NCBI GenBank assembly: GCA_902478715.1
Contig: CABSMC010000032.1
Location: 1-27,140, forward strand
Reading direction: 5' to 3'
Source: an uncultured Adlercreutzia sp.
Lineage (GTDB): Bacteria > Actinomycetota > Coriobacteriia > Coriobacteriales > Eggerthellaceae
Length of the DNA: 27,140 nucleotides
Every line of letters starts with the position of its first letter. Positions within the stretch are counted from its first letter, which is position 1. Shown one piece after another: positions 1 through 8,033 of this stretch. A program made the translations under genes and the position numbers. The notes beneath the pieces were generated by a model, which was not told the DNA's origin, did no database searches, and was given only the letters and a program-made list of their open reading frames with translations.

Positions 1-2142
1 GCGGCGGCCTTGGGAAAAGTGGAGCCCGCGGCTCAGGCCATCGTGAGGGCGTTTGCCTTGGCAGCTTTAGCCGACGAGGAGGCGGGAGAGGCCGGCCGCA
101 CCCTCGGCCGCCTTGAGCGCTATGGCGCCGCTGGGGCGCTGGCGCGCTACGTCGGGGCGGTGACGGGCTACACGGGCGAGCTCGCCAACGCGCGGGCGCT
201 CATGGAGCATCTGCTTCTCACGGCCTTTGCGGCCACGGTGCCCGAGAGCCTCATGGCGGGGCTCGAGAGCCGCTACTCGGCGGCCCATTCCCAGTTCTGT
301 CTAGGGATCGTTCGCGATTGGGCCGAAAGCGACGATGGCGAGCGTGCTGTGCTCGCGGAGGCGGCCGAGCGCGTGCAAGACGAGCTCAACTTGGAGATGC
401 GCCTTGCCAAGGCACCCATCTCAGCGATTGCCGCGAGCGATATATTCCCGGCGACGGGACGAGTTATCGTGCGCGATTTGGCAGCATCGCTTGCCCAAGG
501 GTCTGACCGCCGCGCCGAGGTGCGCGAAGTGGCCGGTGTTCGCCGTGGGCTTGCCGGCTATGGTGAGATCGCCTGCTACTTCGATGCTCTGGAGGCCGCC
601 TGCGCCATGCAGGATTTCCTGCGCGCCCACGGCGAAGGCTTCCATGCGGCGCCGGCCGCGGCGGTATGGGAGGCCTACGCGACGGATTGGTGGCGGATGG
701 ACGCTGCCTACCGCCGCTTCTGCGAGGCCCTTGAGCGCTGCGCTCGAGACGCCGATCCCGACCTGGCCGATGCGCTGGGGCCGCTGGCTGATTGGGCCGA
801 GGGGCAGTACGTGCACGGGTTCGTCGTGCCGGCCAACGAGTGCTGGGTGGCCACGGCCGAGGCCGACTGGGAGCGCGATGGGTTCGTCCAGGGCGTGCCG
901 CGCCAGCGCCGCTTCTATGACGAAGTGGTGGAAAACGAGCTGGCCGGGGCAAAGCGCGTGGTGGTCATCGTGAGCGATGCGCTGCGCTACGAGGTGGCGC
1001 GCGAGCTTGCCGAGAGCCTGGAGCGCGGCCAGCGCGTGGAATGCCGCGTGGACGCCGTGCAGGGCACCTTCCCCTCCATGACGCGGTTCGGCATGGCGGC
1101 GCTCCTGCCGCACCGGACGATGACGGTGAGCGCGGACGACGACGGCGCGGTGCTCGTCGACGGATTGCCCACGGCCACTACCGAGCAGCGCCAGGCCGCG
1201 CTACGGGCGCGCCGTCCGAAGTCGGTGGCCCTGCGCGCCGAGAAGGTGCTTTCCATGAAGTCTGCCGAGCAGAAGGAACTCGCCCGCGATGCCGAAGTGG
1301 TCTACATCTATCACAACACGGTGGACGCCACCGGTGAGGACGCCTCCACCGAGCACGACGTGTTCGGTGCCTGCGAGCGGGCCGTGCGCGACATCTGCGG
1401 GTTGGTGCGCGTCGCCACCAACCAGATAAAGGCCGCGCGCATCGTGGTAACGGCCGACCACGGCTTTCTGTATACCCGCTGCCCTGTGCCCGCTTCCGAC
1501 AAGTTCTCGCGCGGGGCGCTTGCCCGGGACGCTGTGGAGACGGGGGAGCGGTACTTGGTGGTTCCCCGGGGCACCGAGGACGACCTTTTGGTGAAGATGT
1601 CCATGGAGGCCGTGGGCGGCGGCGAGCTTGTGGGGCTGGCGCCCCGGGGGTTCGTGCGCATCAACCGGCCCGGGGGCGTGAGCCACTACGCCCACGGCGG
1701 CATCAGCCTGCAGGAGCTGTGCGTGCCCGTGGTTCGCGTGCGCTACGGTGGCTCCCGTTCCAAGCGCATCACCGACGCCGTGGCGGCCGAGGTGAAGCCG
1801 CTGGACACGAATCGCCGCATCACCTCCATGGTGTTTAGGGTGCGGCTGTACCAGCCCCAGCCCGTGGGCGGCAAGGTGGCGCCGGCCACCTACGATTTGG
1901 TGCTGGTGGATGGCGCGGGCAATCCCGTGAGCGACGTGCGCCGGGCCATGGCCGACCGCGACTGCGCCGATGAGCAAGGACGCGTCATGGAGGTGCTCTT
2001 CAACCTGCGCGCGGGCCGTGCCTTCGCGGCGAGCGAGCCGGTGTTCCTTGTGGCCCGCGACCAGGAGACGGGCAACGTCGCCTGGCGCGAGGAGTATCGG
2101 GCAGACATCGCCTTCGCGCCCATGGATGATTTCGGATTCTAG
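1..2142 (+). CDS. pglZ: BREX phosphatase-like protein PglZ, 5' end outside the window
   Basis: The reading frame is open from base 1, so only the C-terminal 713 residues are visible; full-length PglZ proteins of BREX systems usually run to about 800-900. The alkaline-phosphatase-like core is recognisable. The strand VVVIVSDALRYEVA has its putative metal-binding Asp at visible residue 326. The motif VVTADHGFLYT has Asp486-His487. The late segment GGISLQELCVPVVRVR matches the usual end of the PglZ domain. PglZ is a core BREX anti-phage component that works with the BrxC ATPase and the PglX methylase; its exact biochemical role is unsettled. The TAG stop overlaps the ribosome site of brxL, so the two are surely co-transcribed. 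The upstream BREX genes (brxA, brxB, brxC, pglX) would lie left of the window; that is inferred from type 1 BREX order and not seen. Confidence 0.93.
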   Translation, partial: AAALGKVEPAAQAIVRAFALAALADEEAGEAGRTLGRLERYGAAGALARYVGAVTGYTGELANARALMEHLLLTAFAATVPESLMAGLESRYSAAHSQFCLGIVRDWAESDDGERAVLAEAAERVQDELNLEMRLAKAPISAIAASDIFPATGRVIVRDLAASLAQGSDRRAEVREVAGVRRGLAGYGEIACYFDALEAACAMQDFLRAHGEGFHAAPAAAVWEAYATDWWRMDAAYRRFCEALERCARDADPDLADALGPLADWAEGQYVHGFVVPANECWVATAEADWERDGFVQGVPRQRRFYDEVVENELAGAKRVVVIVSDALRYEVARELAESLERGQRVECRVDAVQGTFPSMTRFGMAALLPHRTMTVSADDDGAVLVDGLPTATTEQRQAALRARRPKSVALRAEKVLSMKSAEQKELARDAEVVYIYHNTVDATGEDASTEHDVFGACERAVRDICGLVRVATNQIKAARIVVTADHGFLYTRCPVPASDKFSRGALARDAVETGERYLVVPRGTEDDLLVKMSMEAVGGGELVGLAPRGFVRINRPGGVSHYAHGGISLQELCVPVVRVRYGGSRSKRITDAVAAEVKPLDTNRRITSMVFRVRLYQPQPVGGKVAPATYDLVLVDGAGNPVSDVRRAMADRDCADEQGRVMEVLFNLRAGRAFAASEPVFLVARDQETGNVAWREEYRADIAFAPMDDFGF

Positions 2143-2151
2143 GAGGACCGT

Positions 2152-4434
2152 GTGAGCGATACTGAGATGAACTTCTTCGAAAGTGCCGGCAACGCGGCGT
2201 TCGAGGCCGAGATCGGGGCCGACGAGGCTGAACCCGAGACGGCGCCAGCGGCGGACACCCAGGATTCCATTAATGAGGCCATGGACGAGGTGTCCGCGGC
2301 CGCGGCTATCGACGCCGTTTTCGAGACCGACGCGGTGGATAGGCTCGCGGTGGAGCACTTCCCCGGAAAGATCGTGCGCAAGGACCTGACGGCGCTCATG
2401 AAGCGCGGCGCCAACGTGCCCACCTTCGTGCTGGAGTACCTGCTGGGCATGTACTGCTCCACCGACGACCCCGTGGCCGTGGAGGCCGGCCTCGAGCGCA
2501 TCCGCGGCATCCTTCTGAACAACTACGTGCGCCCGGACGAGTCTGAGGTCATCAAGTCGAAGATACGTGAGTTGGGCTCCTACACGGTCATCGACAAGGT
2601 GTCCGCGCGGCTTGACGAGCACAGCGACGTCTACGTGGCCCACTTCACCAACCTGAGCATCGAGCCGTTCATCATGCCGGCCGAGTACGTGCGCCAGTAC
2701 ACGAAGATCCTCCAGGGCGGCATCTGGTGCATCCTGCGCATCCAGTACACGCACCCGGTTGACGACGACTTCGCCGATCCCTTCGAGGAGCCGGCGCCGG
2801 TGCGCAAGCGATCCAAGAAGAGCGGCCCGGAGGACTCGCCCTTCAGCGTCATCAGCCTGACGCCCATCCAGATGCCCAACCTCGATCTGGACGCGATGAT
2901 CGCCGAGCGGCGCCACTTCACCTGCGAGCAATGGGAGGCGCTGCTTCTGCGCTCGGCGGGATACGAGCCCACGGCGCTTTCCGAGAAGGAGCGCCTGCAC
3001 TTCATCGAGCGCATGGTTCCTCTGGCCGAGCGCAACTACAACCTCTGCGAGCTGGGGCCGCGCGGCACGGGCAAGTCGCACATCTACAAGGAAGTCTCGC
3101 CCTACGCCATCCTGCTGTCCGGTGGTCAGACCACCACGGCGAACCTGTTCGGCCGCATGAACGCGAAGGGCGAGGGGCGGCTGGGCCTGGTGGGGCTTTG
3201 GGACTGCGTCACCTTCGACGAGGTGGCGGGCATGAACTTCAAGGACGCGAATGCCGTGCAGATCCTGAAGGATTACATGGCCTCGGGCAGCTACGCCCGC
3301 GGGCGCGACATGCTGAACGCCGATGCGTCCATCGTGCTGGAGGGCAACATCAACGACTCGGTGCAGAACGTGCTGAAGACCACGCACCTGTTCGATCCCT
3401 TCCCGCCCGAGTTCAACGACGATAGTGCCTTTTTCGACCGCATCCACTGCTATCTTCCCGGGTGGGAGATTCCCAAGATGCGCTCGAATCTGCTGACGGA
3501 GCACTACGGGCTCATCACCGACTGCCTGAGCGAGTTCTGCAAGGAGATGCGCCGCAAGGACTTCACGCACCTCATCGACCGGCACTTCCGTCTGAACTCC
3601 GACTTCAACAAGCGCGACGAGATCGCCGTGCGCAAAACCTTCAGCGGCCTGGCGAAGCTTCTTTTTCCCGACGGGGAGATGACCAAGGAGGAGGTGCGCC
3701 GGCTTCTGGAGTACGCCATCGAGGGGCGCCGGCGCGTGAAGGAGCAGCTGAAGATCATGGCCGGCGTAGAGTTCATCGACGTGGGGCTGGGCTACTACGA
3801 CGTCGACGACCCCACTGACGCGCGGGTGGTGGGGGTGCCCGAGCAGTCCGACGGCGCGCTCATTCCCGACGCGCAGCTGCTGCCGGGCCACGTGTTCGGC
3901 ATCGGACATTCGGCGGCAAGCGGGGAATGCGCCGTGTACAAACTGGAGAATCGGGCTGTGGCCGGCGATTTCCATCTGCAGACCGAGGGTCTGGGCGGGT
4001 ACAAGGCCGTGAAGGAGGCCATTAAGGCGGCGTGGCAGTACTTCGAGAACAATGCCGCGCGGGTGGCCCCCGGCATGCATATCAACAAGAAGGACTACCT
4101 GCTGTTCTTCAACGACCTGCAGGGCAAGGGTGCCTCCGACGAGGTGTCCCTAGCCGAGTTCGTGGGCCTGTGCTCGGCGGCGGCCAACCGGCCCGTCTCG
4201 GCGGCGCTCGTGATCCCGGGCGTGCTGCGCATGTCCGGCACTATGGGCGAGCTGCGCGATCTGGAGGACATCATGCGCGTGGCTCGCAACGCTGGCGCGC
4301 GCCGCATTTTGTTGCCCATGAGCTCCATCCGCGATCTGCAGGGCATCGCGCCGGAGCTCATCAGCGCCATCAGCCCCGACTTCTACCCGGACGGCGATGC
4401 GGTGGCTGCAGCCAGAAAGGCGCTGGAGCTGTAG
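2152..4434 (+). CDS. brxL: BREX Lon-like AAA+ protein BrxL
   Basis: This 760-residue protein starts at GTG 2152, five bases after AGGAGG (2141-2146). The first 65 or so residues are acidic and Ala-rich and look like a lineage-specific extension. The family signature then begins (AVEHFPGKIVRKDLTALMK). The AAA+ module has Walker A GPRGTGKS at residues 302-309 and a Walker B ending FDE at 355-357. The segment DDSAFFDRIHCYLPGWEIPK is typical of BrxL. The C-terminal 150 residues are Lon-protease-like. A possible serine (GAS, Ser662) is present, but by eye the Lon catalytic lysine position is Glu705, so peptidase activity is doubtful. BrxL is an ATPase effector or restriction factor of type 1 BREX, and published structures liken its core to MCM helicases. 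It follows pglZ by 9 bases, the usual type 1 order. Confidence 0.95.
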   Translation: MSDTEMNFFESAGNAAFEAEIGADEAEPETAPAADTQDSINEAMDEVSAAAAIDAVFETDAVDRLAVEHFPGKIVRKDLTALMKRGANVPTFVLEYLLGMYCSTDDPVAVEAGLERIRGILLNNYVRPDESEVIKSKIRELGSYTVIDKVSARLDEHSDVYVAHFTNLSIEPFIMPAEYVRQYTKILQGGIWCILRIQYTHPVDDDFADPFEEPAPVRKRSKKSGPEDSPFSVISLTPIQMPNLDLDAMIAERRHFTCEQWEALLLRSAGYEPTALSEKERLHFIERMVPLAERNYNLCELGPRGTGKSHIYKEVSPYAILLSGGQTTTANLFGRMNAKGEGRLGLVGLWDCVTFDEVAGMNFKDANAVQILKDYMASGSYARGRDMLNADASIVLEGNINDSVQNVLKTTHLFDPFPPEFNDDSAFFDRIHCYLPGWEIPKMRSNLLTEHYGLITDCLSEFCKEMRRKDFTHLIDRHFRLNSDFNKRDEIAVRKTFSGLAKLLFPDGEMTKEEVRRLLEYAIEGRRRVKEQLKIMAGVEFIDVGLGYYDVDDPTDARVVGVPEQSDGALIPDAQLLPGHVFGIGHSAASGECAVYKLENRAVAGDFHLQTEGLGGYKAVKEAIKAAWQYFENNAARVAPGMHINKKDYLLFFNDLQGKGASDEVSLAEFVGLCSAAANRPVSAALVIPGVLRMSGTMGELRDLEDIMRVARNAGARRILLPMSSIRDLQGIAPELISAISPDFYPDGDAVAAARKALEL

Positions 4435-4497
4435 GGTTCGCGGAGAACGCGAGAGAACGATAGCGTTCAGAAGGCTTGGTGGGAAAGGAGGCCGCCA

Positions 4498-4683
4498 GTG
4501 GCCACGATCGACGTTGATGCGCTGCGAGAATACTTACGCGACTACTACGGCACGGCTATGATGGGCGGCCTTTGGCCGGCCGTGGCCGATTTGGGGGAGG
4601 TGGATGCCCTGGATGGCCGCGAGCTCTGCGAGCGCGCCAAGGGGCTGGGCATCGACCTGCGGAAGTTCGTCGTGGGGGAGTAG
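4498..4683 (+). CDS. Small unknown protein of 61 residues between brxL and the LRR gene
   Basis: It starts at GTG 4498 behind a strong AAAGGAGG sequence (about 4485-4492), which supports it as a real gene despite its size. The protein (MATIDVDALREYLRDYYGTA...) looks like a single small alpha-helical domain with two amphipathic helices. It has no cysteine pair, signal peptide or membrane segment. I do not recognise a family. It sits 63 bases after brxL and only 2 bases before the GTG of the leucine-rich-repeat gene, so those two are probably translated together. A BREX accessory, a partner of the LRR protein, or an unrelated passenger are all possible. Confidence 0.7.
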   Translation: MATIDVDALREYLRDYYGTAMMGGLWPAVADLGEVDALDGRELCERAKGLGIDLRKFVVGE

Positions 4684-4685
4684 CG

Positions 4686-5789
4686 GTGCAGGATATTTTC
4701 TTGAAGCTTTGGGATCGTCCGGGGTTCGGGTTGTGGCGCGAGATCGTCGAGGACTGGGACGAGCGCTCCTTAGACGCGGATTCCCTGGAGGGGTGGCAGA
4801 TCAGCAAGCTTCTGCACCTGTCGTTTCCCGGGCAGCCGTTTCCCCGACGGTTCCTATACGACGTGGCGGAGGAGGAGGAATTCCGCCCGGCGACGCGAAC
4901 CGTCTGCTATGACGACGAGAGTGGATGCATGCTGACCCGGGACGGGGAGACGCTCGTCGCCTGCATCGAGCCGCAGCGTAAGGTGCGCATCCCCGATACA
5001 GTCAAGGTGATTGGCTCGCGGGCTTTCAGCGGTTGCAATGTGCATGAAGTGCTTTTGCCCGACGGGCTGCGCGTCATCGAGCCCTATGCCTTCCACTGCT
5101 CTGTCATAAGGGACATCGAATTGCCGGGAAGCCTTGAATCCATCGGCATCGGCGCCTTCGGCTGGACGTTCCCGAAGTATTTGGACGATTATCTCCTTGA
5201 GTGCGATGGGCCCACGCGGTTGCGCATGGAGGAGAACTCCGGTCCCTACGAGGTGGTGAACGACTGTCTGATCGAGCGAATCGGCGACGAGGTGAGCCTG
5301 CTTTCCTACTACTACCCCTACTGGTGCACCGATCGCATGGACAGCAAAAGGCGTTACGACGGGTGCTACGATGAGTACATTCCCGAGCCCGGCGTCATTC
5401 TGTTCGCGCCTCCCGAGGGAGTGACGCGCCTGAAAACCGACTGCATCATGGGCCAATCGTCGAGTCGTAGCCAACTCCATATCAGGCTCCCGCGCTCGCT
5501 GACCACCATCGATGAGGCTGCCGTGCGCGATGCTTCCGTTCGTTTCGTCAACGTGCCGCAGAATCTCGTTGACGTGGCTCACGATTTCTGGCGCTATGTG
5601 GGAAAGAGTATCCCCGGCATCTACGAATTGCATCACTATACGCGCCGCGATGGGAGCAAGGGGATCTCCTTTGGCAAGCCTCTTTCGCATTTTCCCCTCA
5701 ACGAATACTGCCGCGTGTCCGTGCACAGCAAGAACCCGCGCTATTACATCTTCGCCGGAGAGTTCCATATCGGACCGCCAGTGAAGTAG
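4686..5789 (+). CDS. BspA-type leucine-rich-repeat protein, cytoplasmic
   Basis: I take GTG 4686 as the start (367 residues). It lies 2 bases after the preceding stop, with GGGGGAG upstream as a modest ribosome site; the open frame runs further back but overlaps the small gene. LRR_5 (BspA/Treponema pallidum type) repeats are visible as the spaced pattern I-P-x-V-x-I-x-x-x-A-F. They fall near residues 98-117 (VRIPDTVKVIGSRAFSGC), 121-140 (LLPDGLRVIEPYAFHC) and 144-161 (ELPGSLESIGIGAFGW), with a weaker one near 267-285. Secreted BspA proteins have a signal peptide and wall anchor; neither is present here, so this copy is probably cytoplasmic. The N-terminal 95 residues and the C-terminal 80 match nothing I know. 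Its place next to BREX suggests, but does not prove, a role in phage defence. Confidence 0.8.
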   Translation: MQDIFLKLWDRPGFGLWREIVEDWDERSLDADSLEGWQISKLLHLSFPGQPFPRRFLYDVAEEEEFRPATRTVCYDDESGCMLTRDGETLVACIEPQRKVRIPDTVKVIGSRAFSGCNVHEVLLPDGLRVIEPYAFHCSVIRDIELPGSLESIGIGAFGWTFPKYLDDYLLECDGPTRLRMEENSGPYEVVNDCLIERIGDEVSLLSYYYPYWCTDRMDSKRRYDGCYDEYIPEPGVILFAPPEGVTRLKTDCIMGQSSSRSQLHIRLPRSLTTIDEAAVRDASVRFVNVPQNLVDVAHDFWRYVGKSIPGIYELHHYTRRDGSKGISFGKPLSHFPLNEYCRVSVHSKNPRYYIFAGEFHIGPPVK

Positions 5790-5820
5790 AGTGACGTCCT
5801 CGCTAAAAGTCGCGCGATAA

Positions 5821-5863
5821 TACGAGGCTCACGTAAGGACGCAACGAAATGAGAGGCCTCGTA
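5821..5863. repeat. Small inverted repeat after the LRR gene
   Basis: TACGAGGC (5821-5828) and GCCTCGTA (5856-5863) form an 8-bp perfect stem with a 27-base loop. There is no T-run after it, so it is not a standard terminator. No other feature is apparent in 5790-5950. Confidence 0.35.
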
Positions 5864-5955
5864 GGGGGCAACGAAGGGCTAGCACTGATAAGCTGCTCGC
5901 TCCGTTGACGTATAACCTTCAACAGATTCCGCCAATCATTGCGAGATGTTCTGCG

Positions 5956-5984
5956 TTGTTCGGGAGGATTGTCTCTGCTATAAT
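5956..5984 (+). promoter_or_regulatory. Sigma-70-type promoter of the toxin-antitoxin operon
   Basis: TTGTTC (-35, 5956-5961), a 17-base spacer and a perfect TATAAT (-10, 5979-5984) lie upstream of the antitoxin gene. The predicted start of transcription is near 5991, inside the palindrome that follows, which gives a leader of about 24 bases containing the ribosome site. Confidence 0.85.
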
Positions 5985-6000
5985 GTATGACATGTCATAC
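5985..6000. promoter_or_regulatory. Perfect 16-bp palindromic operator at the toxin-antitoxin promoter
   Basis: GTATGACATGTCATAC is its own reverse complement and begins at the base immediately after the -10 box, covering the predicted transcription start. Ribbon-helix-helix antitoxins such as RelB/DinJ repress their own operons by binding this kind of site. The location would block RNA polymerase directly. AAAGGAGG follows at about 6002-6009 as the ribosome site for ATG 6015. Confidence 0.8.
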
Positions 6001-6014
6001 TAAAGGAGGTAGCC

Positions 6015-6299
6015 ATGGACGCTGTGCTTACGGTTCGGCTGGATCCCGCTATCAAGTCGCAGGGCTCTGCCGTCATGGAGAGGCTCGGCACCACGCCTTC
6101 GAAAGCGGTGCGGGAGCTGTTCGATTTCGCTGTGCGCAACGATGCGCTTCCTTTTGGCGACGCGCATGCTCCGTCCCGTGAGGAAATCGCTCGGCGCATC
6201 GCCGCCTTCGACCGCTGCCATACGAAAAAGCCCCTTGCGCTCACCGATGACGAGCTGCGGGACGAGCGTCTGAGGAGCCGCTATGGATTTGATGCTTGA
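6015..6299 (+). CDS. RelB/DinJ-like antitoxin (ribbon-helix-helix)
   Basis: It encodes 94 residues from ATG 6015 with a strong AAAGGAGG six bases upstream. The N-terminus has the RelB/DinJ pattern: a beta strand (AVLTVRLDPAIK), then a helix and turn (GTTPSKAVRELFDFAVRNDALPF). This is the dimerising, DNA-binding ribbon-helix-helix. The C-terminal half (from about residue 50, SREEIARRIAAFDRC) would be the toxin-wrapping part. The last 17 bases overlap the toxin gene, so the two are translationally coupled, with the antitoxin first as is usual. Expression is probably autoregulated through the palindrome at 5985-6000. RelB/DinJ proteins classically pair with RelE/YafQ toxins, so the PIN partner is notable. 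Confidence 0.88.
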   Translation: MDAVLTVRLDPAIKSQGSAVMERLGTTPSKAVRELFDFAVRNDALPFGDAHAPSREEIARRIAAFDRCHTKKPLALTDDELRDERLRSRYGFDA

Positions 6300-6732
6300 C
6301 ACCAACATCGTCCTGGACCACATCGGCCGGCGCGAGCCTTTCTACGAGCTGTCGCGACGCACCTGCCTGCTCGGCATTGTCGGCGAAGCGCGCACCTTCA
6401 TCTCGGCGAGCATGGTCACCGACCTCTTCTATCTGCTGCGCAAGGACTTTGGTAGCCACGAGGCCCAGCGCATGATCGAGGAGGATCTGTCGTTTCTGCA
6501 GGTCGTGGGAGTAGCTCCCGAAGACGTGGCGGCGGCGTTGGCTCAGAAGTGGAACGATTTCGAGGACTGCCTCGTCGCCCGGTGCGCCAAAAAGGCCGGG
6601 GCTGATTACATAATCACGCGCAACGTGAAAGACTTCGAGCGCTCCTCTGTGAAGGCCATCACGCCACAGCAGCTTTTCGACGAGCTGGACGCCCGCGGCA
6701 TCGTCTATCGGGAGATCCCCTGGGTTGAATAA
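6283..6732 (+). CDS. PIN-domain toxin (PIN_3-type putative RNase)
   Basis: It encodes 149 residues from ATG 6283, with GAGGAG (6272-6277) five bases upstream and a 17-base overlap with the antitoxin gene. The PIN fold is clear: LDTNIVLD at the N-terminus (Asp6), Asp47 in the second helix region, DFEDCLVARCAKKAGADYIITRNVKDF in the second half (Glu94/Asp95 and Asp117). These acidic residues form the metal site of PIN ribonucleases, which as toxins cleave specific RNAs. The segment resembles the PIN_3 subfamily more than classical VapC. All expected acidic residues are present, so it appears intact. Confidence 0.88.
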   Translation: MDLMLDTNIVLDHIGRREPFYELSRRTCLLGIVGEARTFISASMVTDLFYLLRKDFGSHEAQRMIEEDLSFLQVVGVAPEDVAAALAQKWNDFEDCLVARCAKKAGADYIITRNVKDFERSSVKAITPQQLFDELDARGIVYREIPWVE

Positions 6733-6805
6733 CGATCGGCGGGGTTGAGAGACGTGCGGAAAATGCGGCGCTGGCGGGTGTTCGGGCGCGGGGGCGGCGG
6801 CTTCG

Positions 6806-6813
6806 TATACAAT
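6806..6813 (+). promoter_or_regulatory. Possible -10 region for the tyrA operon
   Basis: TATACAAT lies 45 bases upstream of the tyrA ATG in an otherwise very GC-rich gap. No good -35 box is visible at the right distance, so this is only a candidate. A promoter is expected somewhere in 6733-6857, because a long co-directional operon begins here. Confidence 0.35.
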
Positions 6814-6857
6814 GGGAGGCGACTGGTACCTGATCGATTGAGGAAACAGACACTTCC

Positions 6858-8033
6858 ATGACTGAATCTGCTGAACTGAACGGCGCCGACGCCCCCTTCG
6901 CGGCCGTGGCCGTCATCGGCCTTGGGCTCATCGGGGCGTCGCTGGCCGGGGCGCTTGCGGCCAAGATGCCCGGCGTGCGCGTCTTCGGGGTGGATACCGA
7001 CGCCGCCACCTGCGCCGCCGCCACCGATCGCGGCTGGTGCGACGCGGCCTCAGGCCCCGACGACCCCGCCTTCCGCGCTTTCATCGAAAACGATTGCGAG
7101 CTCGTGGTCATCGCCACGCCGGTGGCCGCTGTGGACGACTACCTCGCCCGCCTGCGCGACTGGGGCTACACCGGCGTCGTTACCGACACCATCTCCACCA
7201 AGGGCCACATCCTCGCCGCGGCCGCCGAGCTTCTGCCGGCCCCTGCGCGCTACGTGCCGGGACACCCCATGGCCGGCTCCGAGCAGAGCGGCATCGCCGG
7301 GGCCCGCGCCGACCTCTTCGAGGGCGCGAACTGGATCCTCTGCCCCGACGAGTCCACCGTGCCCGAGGACTTCCAGCACCTGCACGAGCTCGTAACCGGC
7401 CTGGACGCCCGCGTGGTGTCGCTGCGCCGCGAGGAGCACGACGCCGCCGTGGCCGTGGTGAGCCACGTGCCGCACATGGTGGCCTCCTCCCTCATGCAGC
7501 TGGCGAGCGCGCACGCCGACGACACCGGCTCCATCATGCGGCTGGCCGCCGGCGGCTTCAAGGACACCACGCGCATCGCCGCGGGCAGCCCGAAGCTGTG
7601 GTGCGGCATCGCCTTCGACAACGCCTGCGCCCTGAAGAGCGGCCTGGACGAGATGGCCTCCATCCTGGGCTCGTTCGCTGCGGCGCTGGAAACCGGCGAC
7701 CGCGAGACGTTCACGCGCCTGCTCGCCGAGGCCGCCGACGCCCGCCGCGCGCTGCCGGCCGCCTGGGTGCCCTCCACCGAGAAGCTGCTCGAGGTGCGCA
7801 TCCCCATGGTGAACCGCACCGGCGTGGTCGCGGAGGTCTGCACCATTGCCAGCTCGGTGGGTTGCAATATACAATCTATTGACATCGACCACATCAGCGA
7901 GGGCAACGCCGTGCTCTCCCTCATCCTCACCGATGAAGGCGATATCGGCCAGCTCTCGATGCAGCTGATCAACGCCGGTTTCTCCGTATCGTTCAGTCCG
8001 CTCATGCCGAAGGAGTATGCTCATGTCGAATAG
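6858..8033 (+). CDS. tyrA: Prephenate dehydrogenase with C-terminal ACT domain
   Basis: This 391-residue enzyme oxidatively decarboxylates prephenate to 4-hydroxyphenylpyruvate for tyrosine synthesis, using NAD(P). The Rossmann motif VIGLGLIGASLAG is near residues 19-31. The prephenate-binding motif GHPMAGSEQSGIAGA follows near 134-148 with the expected His. The helical dimerisation domain follows. The last 80 residues (KLLEVRIPMVNRTGVVAEV...) are an ACT domain, which in this family usually mediates feedback inhibition by tyrosine. AGGA is 13 bases before ATG 6858, a rather long spacing, but no better in-frame start is visible. Its end overlaps aroA by 11 bases; it is the first gene of the housekeeping operon. 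Confidence 0.95.
   Translation: MTESAELNGADAPFAAVAVIGLGLIGASLAGALAAKMPGVRVFGVDTDAATCAAATDRGWCDAASGPDDPAFRAFIENDCELVVIATPVAAVDDYLARLRDWGYTGVVTDTISTKGHILAAAAELLPAPARYVPGHPMAGSEQSGIAGARADLFEGANWILCPDESTVPEDFQHLHELVTGLDARVVSLRREEHDAAVAVVSHVPHMVASSLMQLASAHADDTGSIMRLAAGGFKDTTRIAAGSPKLWCGIAFDNACALKSGLDEMASILGSFAAALETGDRETFTRLLAEAADARRALPAAWVPSTEKLLEVRIPMVNRTGVVAEVCTIASSVGCNIQSIDIDHISEGNAVLSLILTDEGDIGQLSMQLINAGFSVSFSPLMPKEYAHVE
8010..8015 (+). promoter_or_regulatory. Ribosome binding site that decides the aroA start
   Basis: AAGGAG at 8010-8015 lies 1 base before the ATG at 8017 but 7 bases before the in-frame ATG at 8023. The second ATG is therefore the likely start. The site lies inside the tyrA coding sequence. 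Confidence 0.75.

Noticed and set aside
1201..4080. A 959-codon open frame on the - strand antisense to pglZ and brxL
   Set aside because: It overlaps two well-supported genes, is rich in His/Leu/Val/Gly as expected from antisense reading of GC-rich codons, has no ribosome site and resembles no family.
4455..4468. GAACG-ATAG-CGTTC hairpin between brxL and the small gene
   Set aside because: Only a 5-bp stem without a T-run; too weak to call a terminator, and it would separate genes that look co-transcribed.
8017..8025. ATG 8017 as the start of aroA
   Set aside because: It is only one base from the AAGGAG site; the in-frame ATG at 8023 has normal spacing.
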